Shown in pieces: positions 22,440-34,356 of a stretch of 64,000 bases of DNA. The notes beneath the pieces are model-generated. The model was given only the letters and a program-made list of their open reading frames with translations, had not been told where the DNA came from and searched no databases. Origin of the DNA: Coptis chinensis. Taxonomy: Eukaryota > Streptophyta > Magnoliopsida > Ranunculales > Ranunculaceae. Made by a program: the position numbers and the translations under genes. Location: assembly GCA_015680905.1 (NCBI GenBank), contig CM027381.1, forward strand, positions 63,725,501 through 63,789,500. The letters are read 5' to 3'. Position 1 is the stretch's first letter; the number at the start of each line of letters is the position of its first letter.

Positions 22440-25117
22440 GAATGATTCTCATCTAGCTCTCAAGTCCATATCATCGAAATCTTGATATATGCAAGACATT
22501 CCTCAATAGGTGGGTCAAAAGGATCACCGGGATAAAGATTGAAAAATTCATCTTCCGTCATAGCATCAAGTGATGAATGGTTGTTGGCAAGGGGGACTCG
22601 CTGAAGTGGTAAAGAAGTGGTGCAAAAGAGTTCGCGAGAATTCTTCTTCGATTTAAATCTACTACCGTGGAGTCATTGTTAAAGTCGAATTTCGAAGGAA
22701 AGGAATTTGTTAATCTGTTTCTCACGGAAACATGTTTTGAAGTAATCTTGAGCTAAGCTCTCGATCATGCTAACCTCTCCATTTGTAGAAGAATCGGGAT
22801 CTTTGTGGTCCTAGTTTTGAAAACATTTACCTCAACGAAAGATGGGCCAAGGACAAGGACATCGAACCATCGCGGCAGTTTATGGCGGTTGGCGTTGGCG
22901 TGAAGGGGCGCCCTAAAATGATAGGTACAGAGTCGTTAGTGAGTTCTCGTGGTCTAGGACAACGAAGTCGGCCGGGTAGTAAAATTTTGGACTTTAACTA
23001 GCACGTTTTCAACCACACCCTTAGGGATACTTAATAGACCGATCGACTAATTGCAATGTCATTTTAGTAGGTTGCATCTCCTCTAGACCTATTTGTTTAT
23101 ACAAATAAAATGGGGAGTAAGTTAACACTAGCCCCCGTGTCTAATAAGCGGTCGTCGTGTGAGAATCTCCTAAGGTGCATTGTGCGATAGGATGACCGAG
23201 GGGTCCTTGTACTTAACAATTCCATTATTTTCGGATAAGCGTTGGGAATTGTTACGTTAAAAAGGCGTCTTTTGGTATATTGGTCTTACGCCTAGTAGTA
23301 CACAACTCCTTAAGAAACTTAGCATGGTGTGGTAGCTTTTAATAGCTTGAGAAAGGGAAGGTTTATAGTTAGATTTTTGAAAACGTTCCTAATCTCCTCA
23401 TAATTTGTATCCCTAGTTAACATGGCTAATTTTTGGGGAAACGGTGTTTTCTCTCTATAATTAGCATATGGATCAACGGGATGTTTAACCTTGGCTTTTT
23501 GTTTCTTAGGTTGTGGTTTAACCGGGTACCTCTACGGTTGTAGGCTCTTCGGTTTCTATTTCGTTATCTAGTTCGATATCCGTTGTAGGGAGTATCTTGA
23601 TGGGGTAACTATAGGCATAGTTACTTTGTTATCAACCACTCTTCCGAGGGAGAGGTGATGGCATTTAGCTTCACCCACGTTTGTAGTTTCCGCACTAATA
23701 TTACCGTTTACCTCAAAGGCTGTGTTCTTTGTTCTAGGGTTGGGTATCGCTTGGCCGAAACCGCCTTTTGGTTGGGCTTTCTCTTGGGCTAACTGTTGGT
23801 TTAAATTATTAACAGATTGTAGAATGTGTTGGTTAGATTGAGCCATGGTTTGGAAGAGTTGTTGGCTCACTTGTATGAAGGTGTCAAGACGATCCGGTTG
23901 TGTGGGTGTAATAGTCACGGGTGGTGTGGACTGAACTATCTCGCGTTGATTATTTATAATGCGTATTGTGATAGTTATTATTTACCGAACGATACCTCTA
24001 TTAGCATTATAATTATTATAACTATATTGACCTTGTGCTTGACCTTGTCGAGGTTGTGCTTGGTTGTTATAATTATTATAATTACCACCACCAATCCTTG
24101 TCACCGGTGTAGCTTGGTTTATAATCGTGTGGTGGCCTAACATATTGATTATTGTACCACGGAGGTGTGATTTGTTGGTTATTTCTCCAACCGAAGTTGG
24201 GATTTTGTCTCCAAGGGCGTTAGGTTCACTATTAATAGAACAAGAATGTTCATAGGCTATAGGGCGATGGGAGTCGGGATGCTCGGGACTCAAATGAAAA
24301 CTACATGGATTTGAATTTACATTCATGGCGGGGATAGGCTTTTGTTGTACGAAAATGGCCTCAACCTTTTTAGTTAGAGATTCGATTAAATTTTTAAGTT
24401 CTAGATCGGGTTTAACCTCAAACATCTTGGTAGCCTTAACGTGGAAGAAGAACTAGCGAGCGGGAGTAATCGTCACTACCCCCAGTTGTTATTTAAGCTT
24501 TAGTTTGATCCTCTAAAAAATTTGTAAGCCTCATTGGCTCCTTTACTTAGGAAACTACCCCCATTCATTATGTCAAGGACTTCTTTATGGTGGTGTAGAA
24601 GTCCTTTGAAAAAGGCACAAACTAACGTGTCTTTAGCTAAGTTATGGTGTGGACACTCTATAAGCAGATCGGTGAAACGATTCCAAGCCTCAGAAAATGA
24701 TTCATGAGGATTTTGTCGGAAAAAATGAATCTTGGAAAGCATCTCATCCGTCTTTAGGGGTGGGTAAAAATGTTCCATAAACAGCTGAACAAGTTTGGCC
24801 CACGAGTCCACAGAATTAGGCGCTTGGGCAGTTAACCAAGACGCCGCCTTATCGGCTAAGGTGAAGGGAAATACCCTTAGTTTAATCTGTTCCGTACCAA
24901 CGGTAGGATGATGGAATGTTGTAAGGACTTGTTCAATCCTACGCATGTGTTGGTAAGGTTTTTCATGGTCTAGACCATGGAAAACGGGTAACAGATTAAA
25001 TATGTTTGGGGGAATTCGAAAATCCCCCGTTGGGTCTGCTAGAACGATGCAAGATTTAGGGCTATCGCTCAAAGCTTTATAAAAGTCAGAGAGAGGAGTC
25101 TCTCTTTCTTCAGCCAT
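22440..25117 (-). pseudogene. gag and partial protease of Athila A, broken
   Basis: The gag frame starts at ATG 25117 (MAEERETPLSDFYKALSDSP) and holds the retrotransposon-gag domain (WLTAQAP, LFMEHFYPPLKTDEML, NPHESFSEAWNRF). It breaks at 24500, where B continues in frame. The next pieces (24425-23982 and 23918-23568) hold the zinc-knuckle region, but two of its Cys residues are replaced (CSFHLSPEHPDSHR against CNFCLSPEHPDSYC in B). Further left, around 22880-22920, the protease-end block PIILGRPF can still be read. RT and integrase are absent. Gag forms the virus-like particle core; this copy cannot make it. Confidence 0.85.
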
Positions 25118-25746
25118 AATATCAGGTGTAGTGTGTGAAATTCTAGATAGGCGTGTTGTATTTATTTCTATGAAAAACAAGCCTGATTATACTAGAATTA
25201 AAACTCCTCCGACGAGAAGGTCGAGAGAGGAAGAAAGAGGAGTACCTGAATGCCTCCTTTCTACGCTGCGTTTGAATATAGCGTCTTGTTTACGGCGTGT
25301 TCGGTGTATATAAGAGATTAGAACACTGAAAAACTTGACAACTTCGAAGTTCGAATCAAACTGGGGAAATCCAGAAATTTCAGCTAAGGCTGGCGGCCAT
25401 TCTATCTTAAGTAGCCTTCGGTTAAAATTCGAAGTTCGATAACTTAGCGCGAATTCGCTCTCTTGCTTTGGCTTCCTGCGTGGTAGAAGAAAGTTACATA
25501 ACTTAGCGCGGGTCGGCGCTCTTTTTGAAGCTGGCCTTCGGTGTATTGATGAAATTCGAAGAACATAGCGCTGGTCGCGCTCTCCTTGAAGCGCCGGCCT
25601 CCGTTATTTTTTTTTCGATTTTTCGACAAAAGCGAATAACCCAGTATGAATCAAACAAGGGTGGGTGGGTTTAATGGGACTTAAAATGACTACTTCTACA
25701 AAGAAAACAATGCTAAAGTGCAACTAAGATGGCAAATGATGCCATT
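25118..25746 (-). other. 5' leader of Athila A with damaged primer-binding site
   Basis: In element B the LTR is followed by a PBS of over 30 nt. At the matching place here (about 25726-25746) the sequence reads GATGGCAAATGATGCCATT, so roughly 25 bp of PBS core is gone and only its edges remain. Downstream is a leader without ORFs, apart from short frames. Confidence 0.75.
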
Positions 25747-27123
25747 TGATAAATGTAAAATGAGTAGTTTACCTACGAAATGAACGATGAATTCAAAACG
25801 TAAGTAAACTAAACTTATCCTTTTATGTGTCTATTATCAAAGCTTCTACTCTCGATGCGAATTGCACTAAATGGAGTCACGGGTTCGTTCCACTCCTAGT
25901 TCCCTAGCATGGATTGTTTTCTAAGTCTAACTAGTCACTCTTAAGTCAATGAGAGCTTTACGAAGGGTGTTATACTACGATGAAACTAAAATGAGTCTAC
26001 GTTGAATTTAACTACGAATACTATGGAAATATGCTTGTTTTGAATCTAGATAAAGGATTAGAGGGGAATTGAATCCACCTCGAATCCAACTTAATAACCT
26101 AGTATAGATTCTTGTATCTCGATTCTCACGCTTCTTACGGCAAAGAAATTCGAGTTCTAATCCCTAGTGTTCATGGCATTTCTACCGTACTACTAACTAG
26201 CATGTGAAGTCGTCTACCCATTCTCATGGCGAAAAACACGACTTTCTAGAGTGGAATAGAATCTACAAACAATTCTACACTAACAACTAAGTTTTCATCA
26301 AGGCTTCATCAACCCCTCTAATGGAGGTTTTAGCCTTGATTCATCAAACTAACAATTCCCATTAAATCTAAACTAAACATAATGAAAAGATTCTAACTTT
26401 ATGCGATTTCACTAAACAATAATCGAAATCTAATTAATAACTATGAAATGATAACAAACAATAATGGAATTTAGATCTATAAATCGAAATGGACAAAATA
26501 ACTATTTTTATTATCTAATCAATCAAGAACAATAATTTGAGAGTTTAATCTAAAACAAGAATTGAAATGAAATTAAACTTAATTAATCTAATGAAAACTA
26601 GATCTAGAATTAAGGTTTAATGGAGGCTAACTAATCTAATTTATTTTCTAACCTAACTATCTACCATTAACAAAGAATGAAGCTTTTGTTTTTATACATT
26701 CAGATCCAAAAATCGTGCATGGGCTTGGAGCCATGTTTTGGGCCAGAGAATCAGGCCCAAAACCCAATTCTTCAAATCAAAAGGCCTCTTCAGTTGCAGT
26801 TGACTTCCACAGACTTTTCGTCCACTTCTGCTCCTCTGATTGGGTCAAGGCTTGGACCATTGCAAAGCTCTTTCCGAGCCGGTCGTTTTGACATAAGGTA
26901 GGCCTCAATCCGGTGTCTGAGTCCAAAGATATGGCATTCGGAAGTTCTCACGACTTTTGCTCCTTTATCTCGCTAAAAGTGGCACATTTCGCACATAATG
27001 GACTTTGAAGCCCTGAAATGCATAAAAACGCGTGATCAGTGTTAACTCTTACTTATTATTCACATAATTGGTCTAACAGTATGATTATTAAGGGGTTAAA
27101 ACTACAGTTTTGGGCTCTTATCA
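25747..27123 (-). repeat. 5' LTR of Athila A
   Basis: TGATAAATG ... GGGCTCTTATCA, 1,377 bp, directly flanked by the target duplication TAAAA on the right. On the minus strand it has the TATA-like GTATAAAAACAAAAGC near 26694. It aligns with the interrupted 3' LTR. Confidence 0.93.
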
Positions 27124-27667
27124 TAAAACGAAATTGAAAAAAAACGGACACATCATCACTTAACTGACGGATGCTAACATATTGCTATTTTTATGAAATC
27201 GGACATAGTACATTGATACGTTTGCTAAAAAGAATTGTATGTTGATACAAGTGTTAAATGGACCTAAGTACGTTACATATTTCTGTAATTTAGCCCATCA
27301 AACTATGGCCAATTTCACATAGTGGGCAACCAATTTTTTTTGTTAACACTTTGGGTATCCAACTTTTCAATTTTAACAATGTGGGGATTCCGTCAGTTTT
27401 CCATCCAAATTAACTTAACAGTTGCATTTTTTTAAAAAAAATCATCAAAAATTAAGAAATTAATCTATGTGGCAAAATTATAATGATGTGGCAAATGTGG
27501 GAAAACAGAAGTGAACACCTTTACGTGGGAAATCACCCAATTTCTTGTTCTCTCGTAATCCTTTATCCCCAATTTGGAATTCCCCCCAATTTTTCAAAAC
27601 TTAGAACCCTAAAAAACGAAAATCTCAATATTTTATCTCTAATTGGGAAAACCGCACACAATTTGCT

Positions 27668-30600
27668 ATGGCTTCAAGTAAATGGTTATTCTTTTGCTCT
27701 CTCCTTTTATGTTAGTTTATTGTGATACTGTTTAAACTATTAGTTTTAATTGAATTCTTTATATTAGGTGATGAGTTTGTGTTAACACTGTGGCATGGGG
27801 GTAGATTTGATATTTATACCAAAGAATTCTATAATGGCAACAAGTTTGTGAAGAAAGATGTCCAATACTATAAGCATGGAAAAATTTAATACTACACAGA
27901 AATACACCCTGATAAGATGTCTTACTTTGAGCTAAAGGGTATAGTTGATGACTTGAAAATAAAGAACATGACTAATACGTACTATTGTGATCCTTTGTTA
28001 CTTTTGTTGTCTGGTCTTACATTGATTGGAGATGACACACAGACAAATGAGATGATGAATATTGCCAAACTTAGAGGAAGAGTTTAGGTGTACATTGAAC
28101 ACTACATAGAATAGGATGATTTGAATGAAGACAATTATGTGGTAAGTGTATTGGAGGGTCAAACTGAATCTGAAAGTGATGTTGAAAGTGAACATGAAAG
28201 TGAGGCTACAAGTTTGGATAATGTTTCTTCTGATGATGAGGAGTTGATTGAATGTAGGATCAAAAAACAATCTAGGAAAAAAAAAGGAAAAGAAAGATAA
28301 AGGAGTGGTGACTGATGATGGTAATGATGGTGTGGTGGGAACTATGGATTCAGGACCATGCATTAACAGTCAGGGATATGAAGATGCCTTGGGGAGACCA
28401 ATTGCAACTGGATTAGAGTATGAGTCAGACTATCTAGTGCCAGATGATTATGATACCCTTGAATTTGATTCAAGTGATGAAGATGAAGATGGTGTTCAAG
28501 TACGTGGTGAACTCAAGGAAGAACTATCCTACATTTAATCCTAAGACTAACATGAAAAAAATTGAACTAGAGGTAGGGTTGAAGTTTGCAGATTGTGAAC
28601 AACTAAAATAGTGTATCATGAATTTTACTGTGGCATTTGGATATCCACTTAGATTTAAGAAGAACAATTGCAATAAACTATTAGTTAGATGTGCTCCTAA
28701 CTGTGGATTCAGGTTGTGGGCTTCATACATGAAAGATGAACACACTTTTCATATTAAGACACTCAAAATTGTACATGCATGTGTGGGACATTGGAATATC
28801 AGAATTGCTAATTCAGTATGGTTGGAAAAAATGTATTATGAGAGAATACTTGATAATTCCTAGTGGAAGTTAGCAGATTTCCAAAGAGATGTGTTGCACA
28901 ACTATTCTTTGCATGTGCATTTAATGACATGTTCTAGGGCTAAGAAGAAGGCATTATGTGAGGTTGAGAGCACTTTGAAAGAAGTTTATGCTAAATTGAG
29001 GAGTTATGCAGCAGAGATCTTAAGGTCAAATCCTGGAACAACATGCAAATTTAAAGTAGAATCTAATCTTACAAATGATGCCGAGGTAACATTTCAGAGG
29101 ATGTATTTGTATTTTGATGCAATCAAGAAGGGGCATAAATTTGGTTGCAGACCTATAATAGGTCTTGGTGGGTGTTTTTTTGAAAGGATTTTATAAAAGT
29201 CAATTGTTAACTGTAGTAGGAAGAGATGGGAACAATCAAATGTTCCTAATTGCTTGGGCAGTTGTAGAATCTGAAAGCAAGGATAGTTGGAAGTGGTTCC
29301 TTGGGTTTCTACTTAGTGAGCTTAACATTTACTGATGGGCTTGGCTTGACAATTATTTTAGATCAGCAGAAAGGACTTATCATTGCAGTGGAAGACCTTT
29401 TGCCTCATGCTGAGCATAGAATGTGTGCAAGACACATTTATTCAAATTTCAGAAAAAAAAAATATACAGGTATAGTTTAATTTTTTGTTCCATTAGTTTA
29501 TAATTGAAAATGACATTGTTTCTTCATTTCACTATATTATATATTGTATAGGCACCCAACTAAAATCCTTGTTCTGGAGAGCTAGCAAGAGTTCTACACC
29601 TCAAGAGTTTGAAATAGTCATAAAAGAGGTAGAAGAAGTATTGTGTCCTGAGGCTACTAACCATCTAAAGAACAAACAAAATCTTATGTGGTGGTGTAGG
29701 GGTTTTTTTAGTTTTTGGAGTAGGTGTGATGTTATGGAGAACAATATGTGTGAGACTTTTAACTCTACCATTGTTGAAGCAAGGCATAAGTCAATTATTG
29801 GAATGCTAGAAGAAATAAGGGTGAAAAACATGGTTAGATTGCAGAAGAAAAGGGAGTTGTTCACAACTTGGGTTAACACCATAACTCCTTATGCTAGGAA
29901 GAAGTTAGAGGAAAACAAAGATGAAGCAAGATTCTGGCAACCCCTATTTGTTGGTGATAGACAGTTTTAAGTGAGAAAGAGTAATGGTGATGGTTATGTT
30001 GTTCATATTGAGAAGAGGAGTTGCACTTGTAGAATGTGGGAACTTAGTGGCATTCCATGCACCCATGCCATATCAGCTATGTTTCTTTCAAAAGAGAATC
30101 CTGATACTTTTGTTTCGAGTTACTTTCAGACAGAGGAATACAAGAAAACATACAGACATTTCCTACAGCCTATAAATGGAGAGAGGTTGTGGCCTACAAC
30201 TTCTTATTCAACAATTCTACCTCCTAAGGCTAGGAGGATGTCAGGGAGGCCCAAAAAGAATAGAAGGATGGAGATGCATGAGGAGAAAAGGAAGACTAGT
30301 CATAGGGTCAATAGAAAGGGGACTCAAATCAGGTGTGGGAGATGTCAAGTACTTGGTCATAACAAAAAGAATTGTACAACTGAACCTGTTGCACCCAATT
30401 GAAATGTGAGTAATCTAATTCATAATGGATTCCTAATCTAATAGGTAGTTATATTTATTTAGGACTATCATACATAATTAATTTTTTTGGCTGTCTATAT
30501 TTATATTACGGTTGTTTTACTTTGTTGTGAAGGAAAAAAGAAGAAACTATGCAAAACCATCAAAGACAAGAGGTAATCAACAAAGCAGAAAAGGAATTCG

Positions 30601-31384
30601 AAGAGGAAGAAAATTAAAAGCACTTGCTGAAGAGCCTAGCAATACAACACCATCATAACCTGACAATGCTCCACTACCAACTGACAATGCAACCTCACCA
30701 GACAATGCACCACCACCACCAAGTAACAATGCACCACCACCACCAGACACTACACCACCTCCTAAAAGATCAAGGAAACGTAAGAGACCTGCAACTCTAC
30801 CACCACCACCAAGTAACAATGCACCGCCACCATTAGCAGACACTACACTGCCTCCTAAAAGATCAAGGAAAAGTAAGAAACTTGCAAGTGCACCACCAGT
30901 TGACAATGCACCACCATCTTGAAGAGGTGGTGGGAGAGAGGTGATTCCATAAGGATATGGGTAATACATATCTCCTTTCACCAGTTCCTCATTTATAAGG
31001 GTATGTATATTAGTTTATTTTCCTATCTTATGTGTTTATTAGGTTATTATTTTAGATTATTTTTTGTTCTCTTAGTGTCAATTCTTTGCTATGCTATTCC
31101 ACAGATCCCAGACTAAAAAGAACATGCCATGTTAGAAAAATGAAACAAGTACAAACCAAAAGGAAAAGCATCTTCCACAAAACTGAGTTCAACACCATCT
31201 TTGTCTATCTCAAGTTCTGCACCAACATTGTCTATCTCAAGTTCTGCACCACTAGCTCCAATTGTCAATCCTCCAAATGAAGCAACTACAAATGAAACAC
31301 CGGCTAAGAAGAGTAGGACTAAAACAGTTGGGTTGAAGACTAGAACAAGCCCAAGAACAATGACAAAACCTGCTTGGAAATGAA
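27668..31384 (+). pseudogene. MuDR/MURA-like transposase of MULE1, inactivated
   Basis: Exon 1 is ATGGCTTCAA (27668-27677); a GT..AG intron leads to 27768, where DEFVLTLWHGGRFDIYTKEF begins the N-terminal PB1-like plant-mobile domain. An acidic linker (about 28150-28540) and a Cys-bearing MuDR N-terminal domain (28618-28863) follow, then the MULE DDE domain (about 29000-29960, with an intron 29468-29552). A SWIM zinc finger comes next (C-x-C...C-x-H in SCTCRMWELSGIPCTHAISA, about 30018-30080), then a CCHC knuckle (30337-30378) and, after another likely intron, a Pro-rich, Lys/Arg-rich tail (30532-30920 and 31201-31383). Several stops and frame changes break it, and the conserved LDGCF motif that holds the first catalytic Asp reads LGGCF. 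It would otherwise cut and join MULE1-type TIRs. Confidence 0.9.
30690..30900 (+). repeat. tandem repeat encoding Pro-rich plus basic NLS-like units
   Basis: The coding frame repeats APPPPSNNAPPPPDTTPPPK followed by RSRKRK, then LPPPPSNNAPPPLADTTLPP with KRSRKSKK. The unit is about 90-110 bp and occurs about twice, with shorter PDNAP pieces on both sides. The basic blocks look like nuclear-localisation signals at the transposase C-terminus. Confidence 0.8.
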
Positions 31385-31484
31385 GACAATGTGTTATTTG
31401 GATACTTTGTCCTATGTTGTTTTAATTAATATATGTATGTTCCTTTTGGATTTCCAGCAGGGTACTTAGTCTATATTTTGAATT

Positions 31485-31645
31485 GTCAGATAATATTTCC
31501 TTTTGGATTTCCTTTTGAATTGTCAGATAATATTTTGTCTATATTTTGTTCCTATTTTGTCAGATAAATAATATTTTGTACCTATTTTGTCTATATTTTG
31601 CTCCTATCAGATAATATATTTTGTCTATATTTTGCTCTTGTCAGA
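31485..31645. repeat. tandem repeats in the MULE1 transposase 3' region
   Basis: About five irregular copies of GTCAGATAATATTTTGTCTA with TATTTTGCTCCTAT-type ends follow the last coding exon, starting near 31487. AT-rich; possible 3' UTR/termination region between the two convergent genes. Confidence 0.75.
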
Positions 31646-31649
31646 AGAA

Positions 31650-32110
31650 AGAACAATATTTCAAACCTCAAGGATAATGATGGTAGTTGGAAAGACGTAC
31701 ACTAGGAAAGCCTGCCTATTTCACAGAGCTCTTCACTTCTGACCATCCCAACCTTGACACAATACCCTATTAGTCTTGGCAAATAGACTAAATCCCCTTC
31801 TTCATAGAATCATCTCCCTTCCCAAAAATCTTTCCTTTTAGAGGCATTAGCTAGACAAGGGGATCCTCTATCCAATTATCTTTTTATCTTAGCTTCTGAA
31901 ACTATATCATGACTCTTAGCTAAAGCTGAATTTGTTTGGACACCTTCATGGTATTAAGATTAGGAGAAACACCACTCCCATAGCACAATTACTCTATGCA
32001 AATGATCTGATAGTATTTTGTAAGGCTATTGCATATTGAGGAATCAATAACAATGAAACAACTTTTACTGAAGTACTCTGAGATGGCAGAGCAAGCAATT
32101 AATTATGACA
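31650..32110 (+). pseudogene. fragment of a LINE reverse transcriptase
   Basis: Scattered frames read FPFRGI and GDPLSNYLFILASE (RT motif around the finger/palm), then QLLYANDLIVFCKA, which is the catalytic YADD box with D changed to N, then EESITMKQLLLKYSEMAEQA. The family is the same plant L1 clade as at 34293 but the fragment is not a copy of that element's sequence. Many stops. No poly(A) or TSD was identified. It lies between the two MULE1 genes. Confidence 0.75.
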
Positions 32111-33169
32111 AACACATAGTTGATATTCTGACAGAAAACTAAGATAAAAAACTGGTACAATACATAAACATCCACAATCATAATCATAAAACATAAACAA
32201 AAGACTCTTAAAAAAGACTAGACTAGACAACATCAATACTAGACACCATCACTTTTTTTGCAGAGTTTTCATGCACACACCTGCAGCTGCCAGTGCTAAA
32301 ACAATTTCTTTCACTTGCTTTTTAGATGGCCTTGCTTCTGCTGCTAGGGCTGGTGTGCTTGAGGTGCTTGCTTGAAGCCTAGCTTGATCTCCTCTGTGAC
32401 ACAACAGACTTCTGGAATCTTGGTGGTGGCTCATCATCATCATCTAGAACAACATCTTTCTCACTACACAGTAGGGAAGACATTTTTCTGCTTTTCCTTC
32501 TTCCCCAAGCACCTTAATGTAGCACAACTTCTCACACTTATGACAGACTCCAATATCTATATCTCCATCTTGGTACACCATCTCCATGAAAACTTTCCTT
32601 CCCTATGTTGTTTTCATCATTTCACATAGTTTATCATAGGACTCCTTTAACATGGATGTGTCCATCTGAACAGTCTTCAAGGCTCCTTTCACTATTTCAA
32701 AAAAATAGTGATCAACTGATTTCAAATAGTGGTGAAAGTAGAGACTGGTGTGAGTTGAGAGCGAGTTGTTCTTATGTAAGAGATGAGCATTGACATTGGT
32801 ACAAGTAAAGAAATGGCCTACAGAAATTAATACATACTACTACTCAACAACACATTCATTAAGCACAACTTATAATGTAACAAATATCAGATACAATTTA
32901 TCAAAAACAATTCTAAGTCTTCCTTTTAAGTCTTAAGTCAACAATATTAGACTTCTTACATTAATTGTTGCAGTTCTCTTATCACATCATATTTGAATCA
33001 ATATTCAAATATAACCTAGCAAAAAACCCAAAAATATAACCCAAAAGAAAAAATGTAACCCAAAAGAAAAGCCTTGGACTTACATTCAGATAATGTTGGT
33101 TTACTAGCTGCCTTAGTCTTATTTCTAGCTTACGTTCTAGCTTGAATTGGCCTTGCTTAGGCATTGTCA
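32111..33169 (-). other. MULE1 interior with short minus-strand frames, function unknown
   Basis: Minus-strand frames include 32443-32249 (SKKQVKEIVLALAAAGVCMK near its end) and a piece around 32600-32470 reading VYQDGDIDIGVCHKCEKLCY with a C-x2-C pair. A third (33164-32982) has a hydrophobic stretch, LFFWVTFFLLGYIFGFFARL. They could be downstream exons of the GRF gene to the right or a separate small gene. None is recognised. Confidence 0.35.
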
Positions 33170-33179
33170 GATAGAAAAT

Positions 33180-33581
33180 GGAAAAAATGAATTTATGGGC
33201 ATCAAACTATGGCCAATTTCACATAGTGGGCAACCAACTTTTTTTGTTAACACTTTGGGAATTTAACTTTTCCATTTTAATAATGTGGGGATTCCATCAG
33301 TTTTCCATCCAAATACACTTAACAATTGCATTTTTTTTAAATCAACAAAAATTGTAAAATCATCAAAAAAATCATAAAAAAAAGTGAGGCTGCAAGTTTC
33401 GATAATTTTTGATGATTTTTAAAAAAAAAATGCAACTGTTAAGTGTATTTGGATGGAAAACTGACGGAATCCCCACATTGTTAAAATGGAAAAGTTGGAT
33501 GCCCAAAGTGTGAACAAAAAAAGTTGGTTGGCCACTATGTGAAATTGGCCATAGTTTGATGCCAAGAAATTCATTTTTTCT
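33180..33581. mobile_element. 402-bp foldback MITE derived from the MULE1 family
   Basis: Nearly the whole element is an inverted repeat. The left arm starts GGAAAAAATGAATTTATGGG and the right arm ends with its complement; both match the MULE1 TIR for about 160 bp. The 10-bp duplication GATAGAAAAT flanks it (33170-33179 and 33582-33591). The short central spacer (about 33380-33407) contains AAGTGAGGCTGCAAGTTTCG, which nearly equals AAGTGAGGCTACAAGTTTGG in the MULE1 transposase coding region at about 28199. It is thus an internal-deletion product of a MULE1 relative. Confidence 0.92.
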
Positions 33582-33636
33582 GATAGAAAATCAAGCACCA
33601 TTACATCACTCCATTATAGTCACTTAAAAAAACTAA

Positions 33637-33917
33637 AAGAATATGAAACAAGCAAGAATAACAATGATCATTTTCTTCATTTCATTCGCCTTCTACAGCT
33701 CAGAAACTTAGTTCTACATTCTTTCCTTTTCTGTCTCAAGTGCTTTGATCATTTCTTTCTCCAGATCATCCTCCCAAGTGAAGAATTCACACCTTTTTGG
33801 ATAGTATCTACACCCGATGAATTTTCTTCCTAGATTTTTCGGTGTATTTGATGTTCTTATTTTTGTTTCAACCCCACAGAAACAAGAACCTACTGAATTC
33901 GCCGATGCAGTTGACAT
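33637..33917 (-). pseudogene. GRF zinc-finger small protein gene of MULE1, broken by stops
   Basis: From ATG 33917 the frame reads MSTASANSVGSCFCGVETKI, continuing with the GRF zinc-finger pattern (C-x-CG, TS..N.GR.F.GC, C.FFTW) over residues ~11-50, then an acidic/basic helix (EKEMIKALETEKER). It meets TAG at 33716-33714. The same frame continues past three stops and ends with MKKMIIVILACFIFF, a hydrophobic tail that could be a membrane anchor. Plant GRF proteins of this size often have zinc finger, coiled coil and C-terminal hydrophobic helix. It starts just inside the right TIR of MULE1 and points at the transposase gene, the same convergent layout as mudrA and mudrB in maize MuDR, although it shares no motif I recognise with MURB. 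Confidence 0.75.
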
Positions 33918-34356
33918 CTTTGCAAAAAACTTGAAATTGAAAAAAAAAAGGTTCCAAAACAAAATGGAAGAGAATTTGTATTAGTGATAGAATTGATAAG
34001 AATGATAGCTGTGGTGATAGAATTGTGTTGAAGAGAAGATGATGGCTAGGGTTGGAGTCAGAGAAAAGAGTGCTGGAGATTATGACCGTTGTTAGGTTTA
34101 ATGGGTTTAATGCCAACTTATGATCATTGATTAATTTCTTTTTCTTTCTGTGTTGAAAAACTTGTTTTCACGTAAGTAATTTAGTGTCCACATAAGCAAC
34201 TGTTAAGTTAATTTGGATGAAAAACTGATGGAATCCCCACATTAATGTTAAAATTGAAAAGTTGGATGCCCAGAGTGTTAACAAAAAAAGTTTTTTTTTT
34301 TTTTTTTTTTTTTTAAAAGATAAGCTAGGGTTTAGGCTGACCCTCACCTGCATTAT

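Larger units (their letters stand above)
9164..27123 (-). mobile_element. Athila-type Ty3 LTR element A, with a CACTA in its 3' LTR
   Basis: The element reads leftward. Left end TGATAAGAG, right end GGGCTCTTATCA, flanked by the 5-bp duplication TAAAA (9159-9163 and 27124-27128). The target was the right TIR of MULE2: joining the flanks restores the complement of the left TIR around 5165-5185. The LTRs are 1,376 bp (3', without the CACTA insert) and 1,377 bp (5'). Inside are gag and part of protease; RT, RNase H and integrase are missing, and the primer-binding site has lost its core. It is a non-autonomous deletion derivative of the family of element B (49262 on). Confidence 0.93.
5012..27296. 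mobile_element. MULE2: non-autonomous long-TIR element (about 1.2 kb net), heavily nested
   Basis: A second inverted-repeat element inserted in the left TIR of MULE1. The 9-bp duplication ATCAAACTA flanks it at 5003-5011 and 27297-27305. The TIR begins GGCTTAATTACAGAAATATG (right end GGGCTAAATTACAG...) and runs about 330 bp: left arm 5012-5343; right arm 9027-9158 plus 27124-27296, interrupted by Athila A. No transposase lies inside. After removing the LINE-tailed insert and Athila A, roughly 1.2 kb remains. The 9-bp TSD and long TIR point to the MULE superfamily, but the TIR sequence differs from MULE1, so it needed another transposase source. Confidence 0.88.

Noticed and set aside
30577-30981. 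134-codon Gly-rich minus-strand frame
   Set aside because: Antisense of the Pro-rich repeat at the transposase C-terminus.
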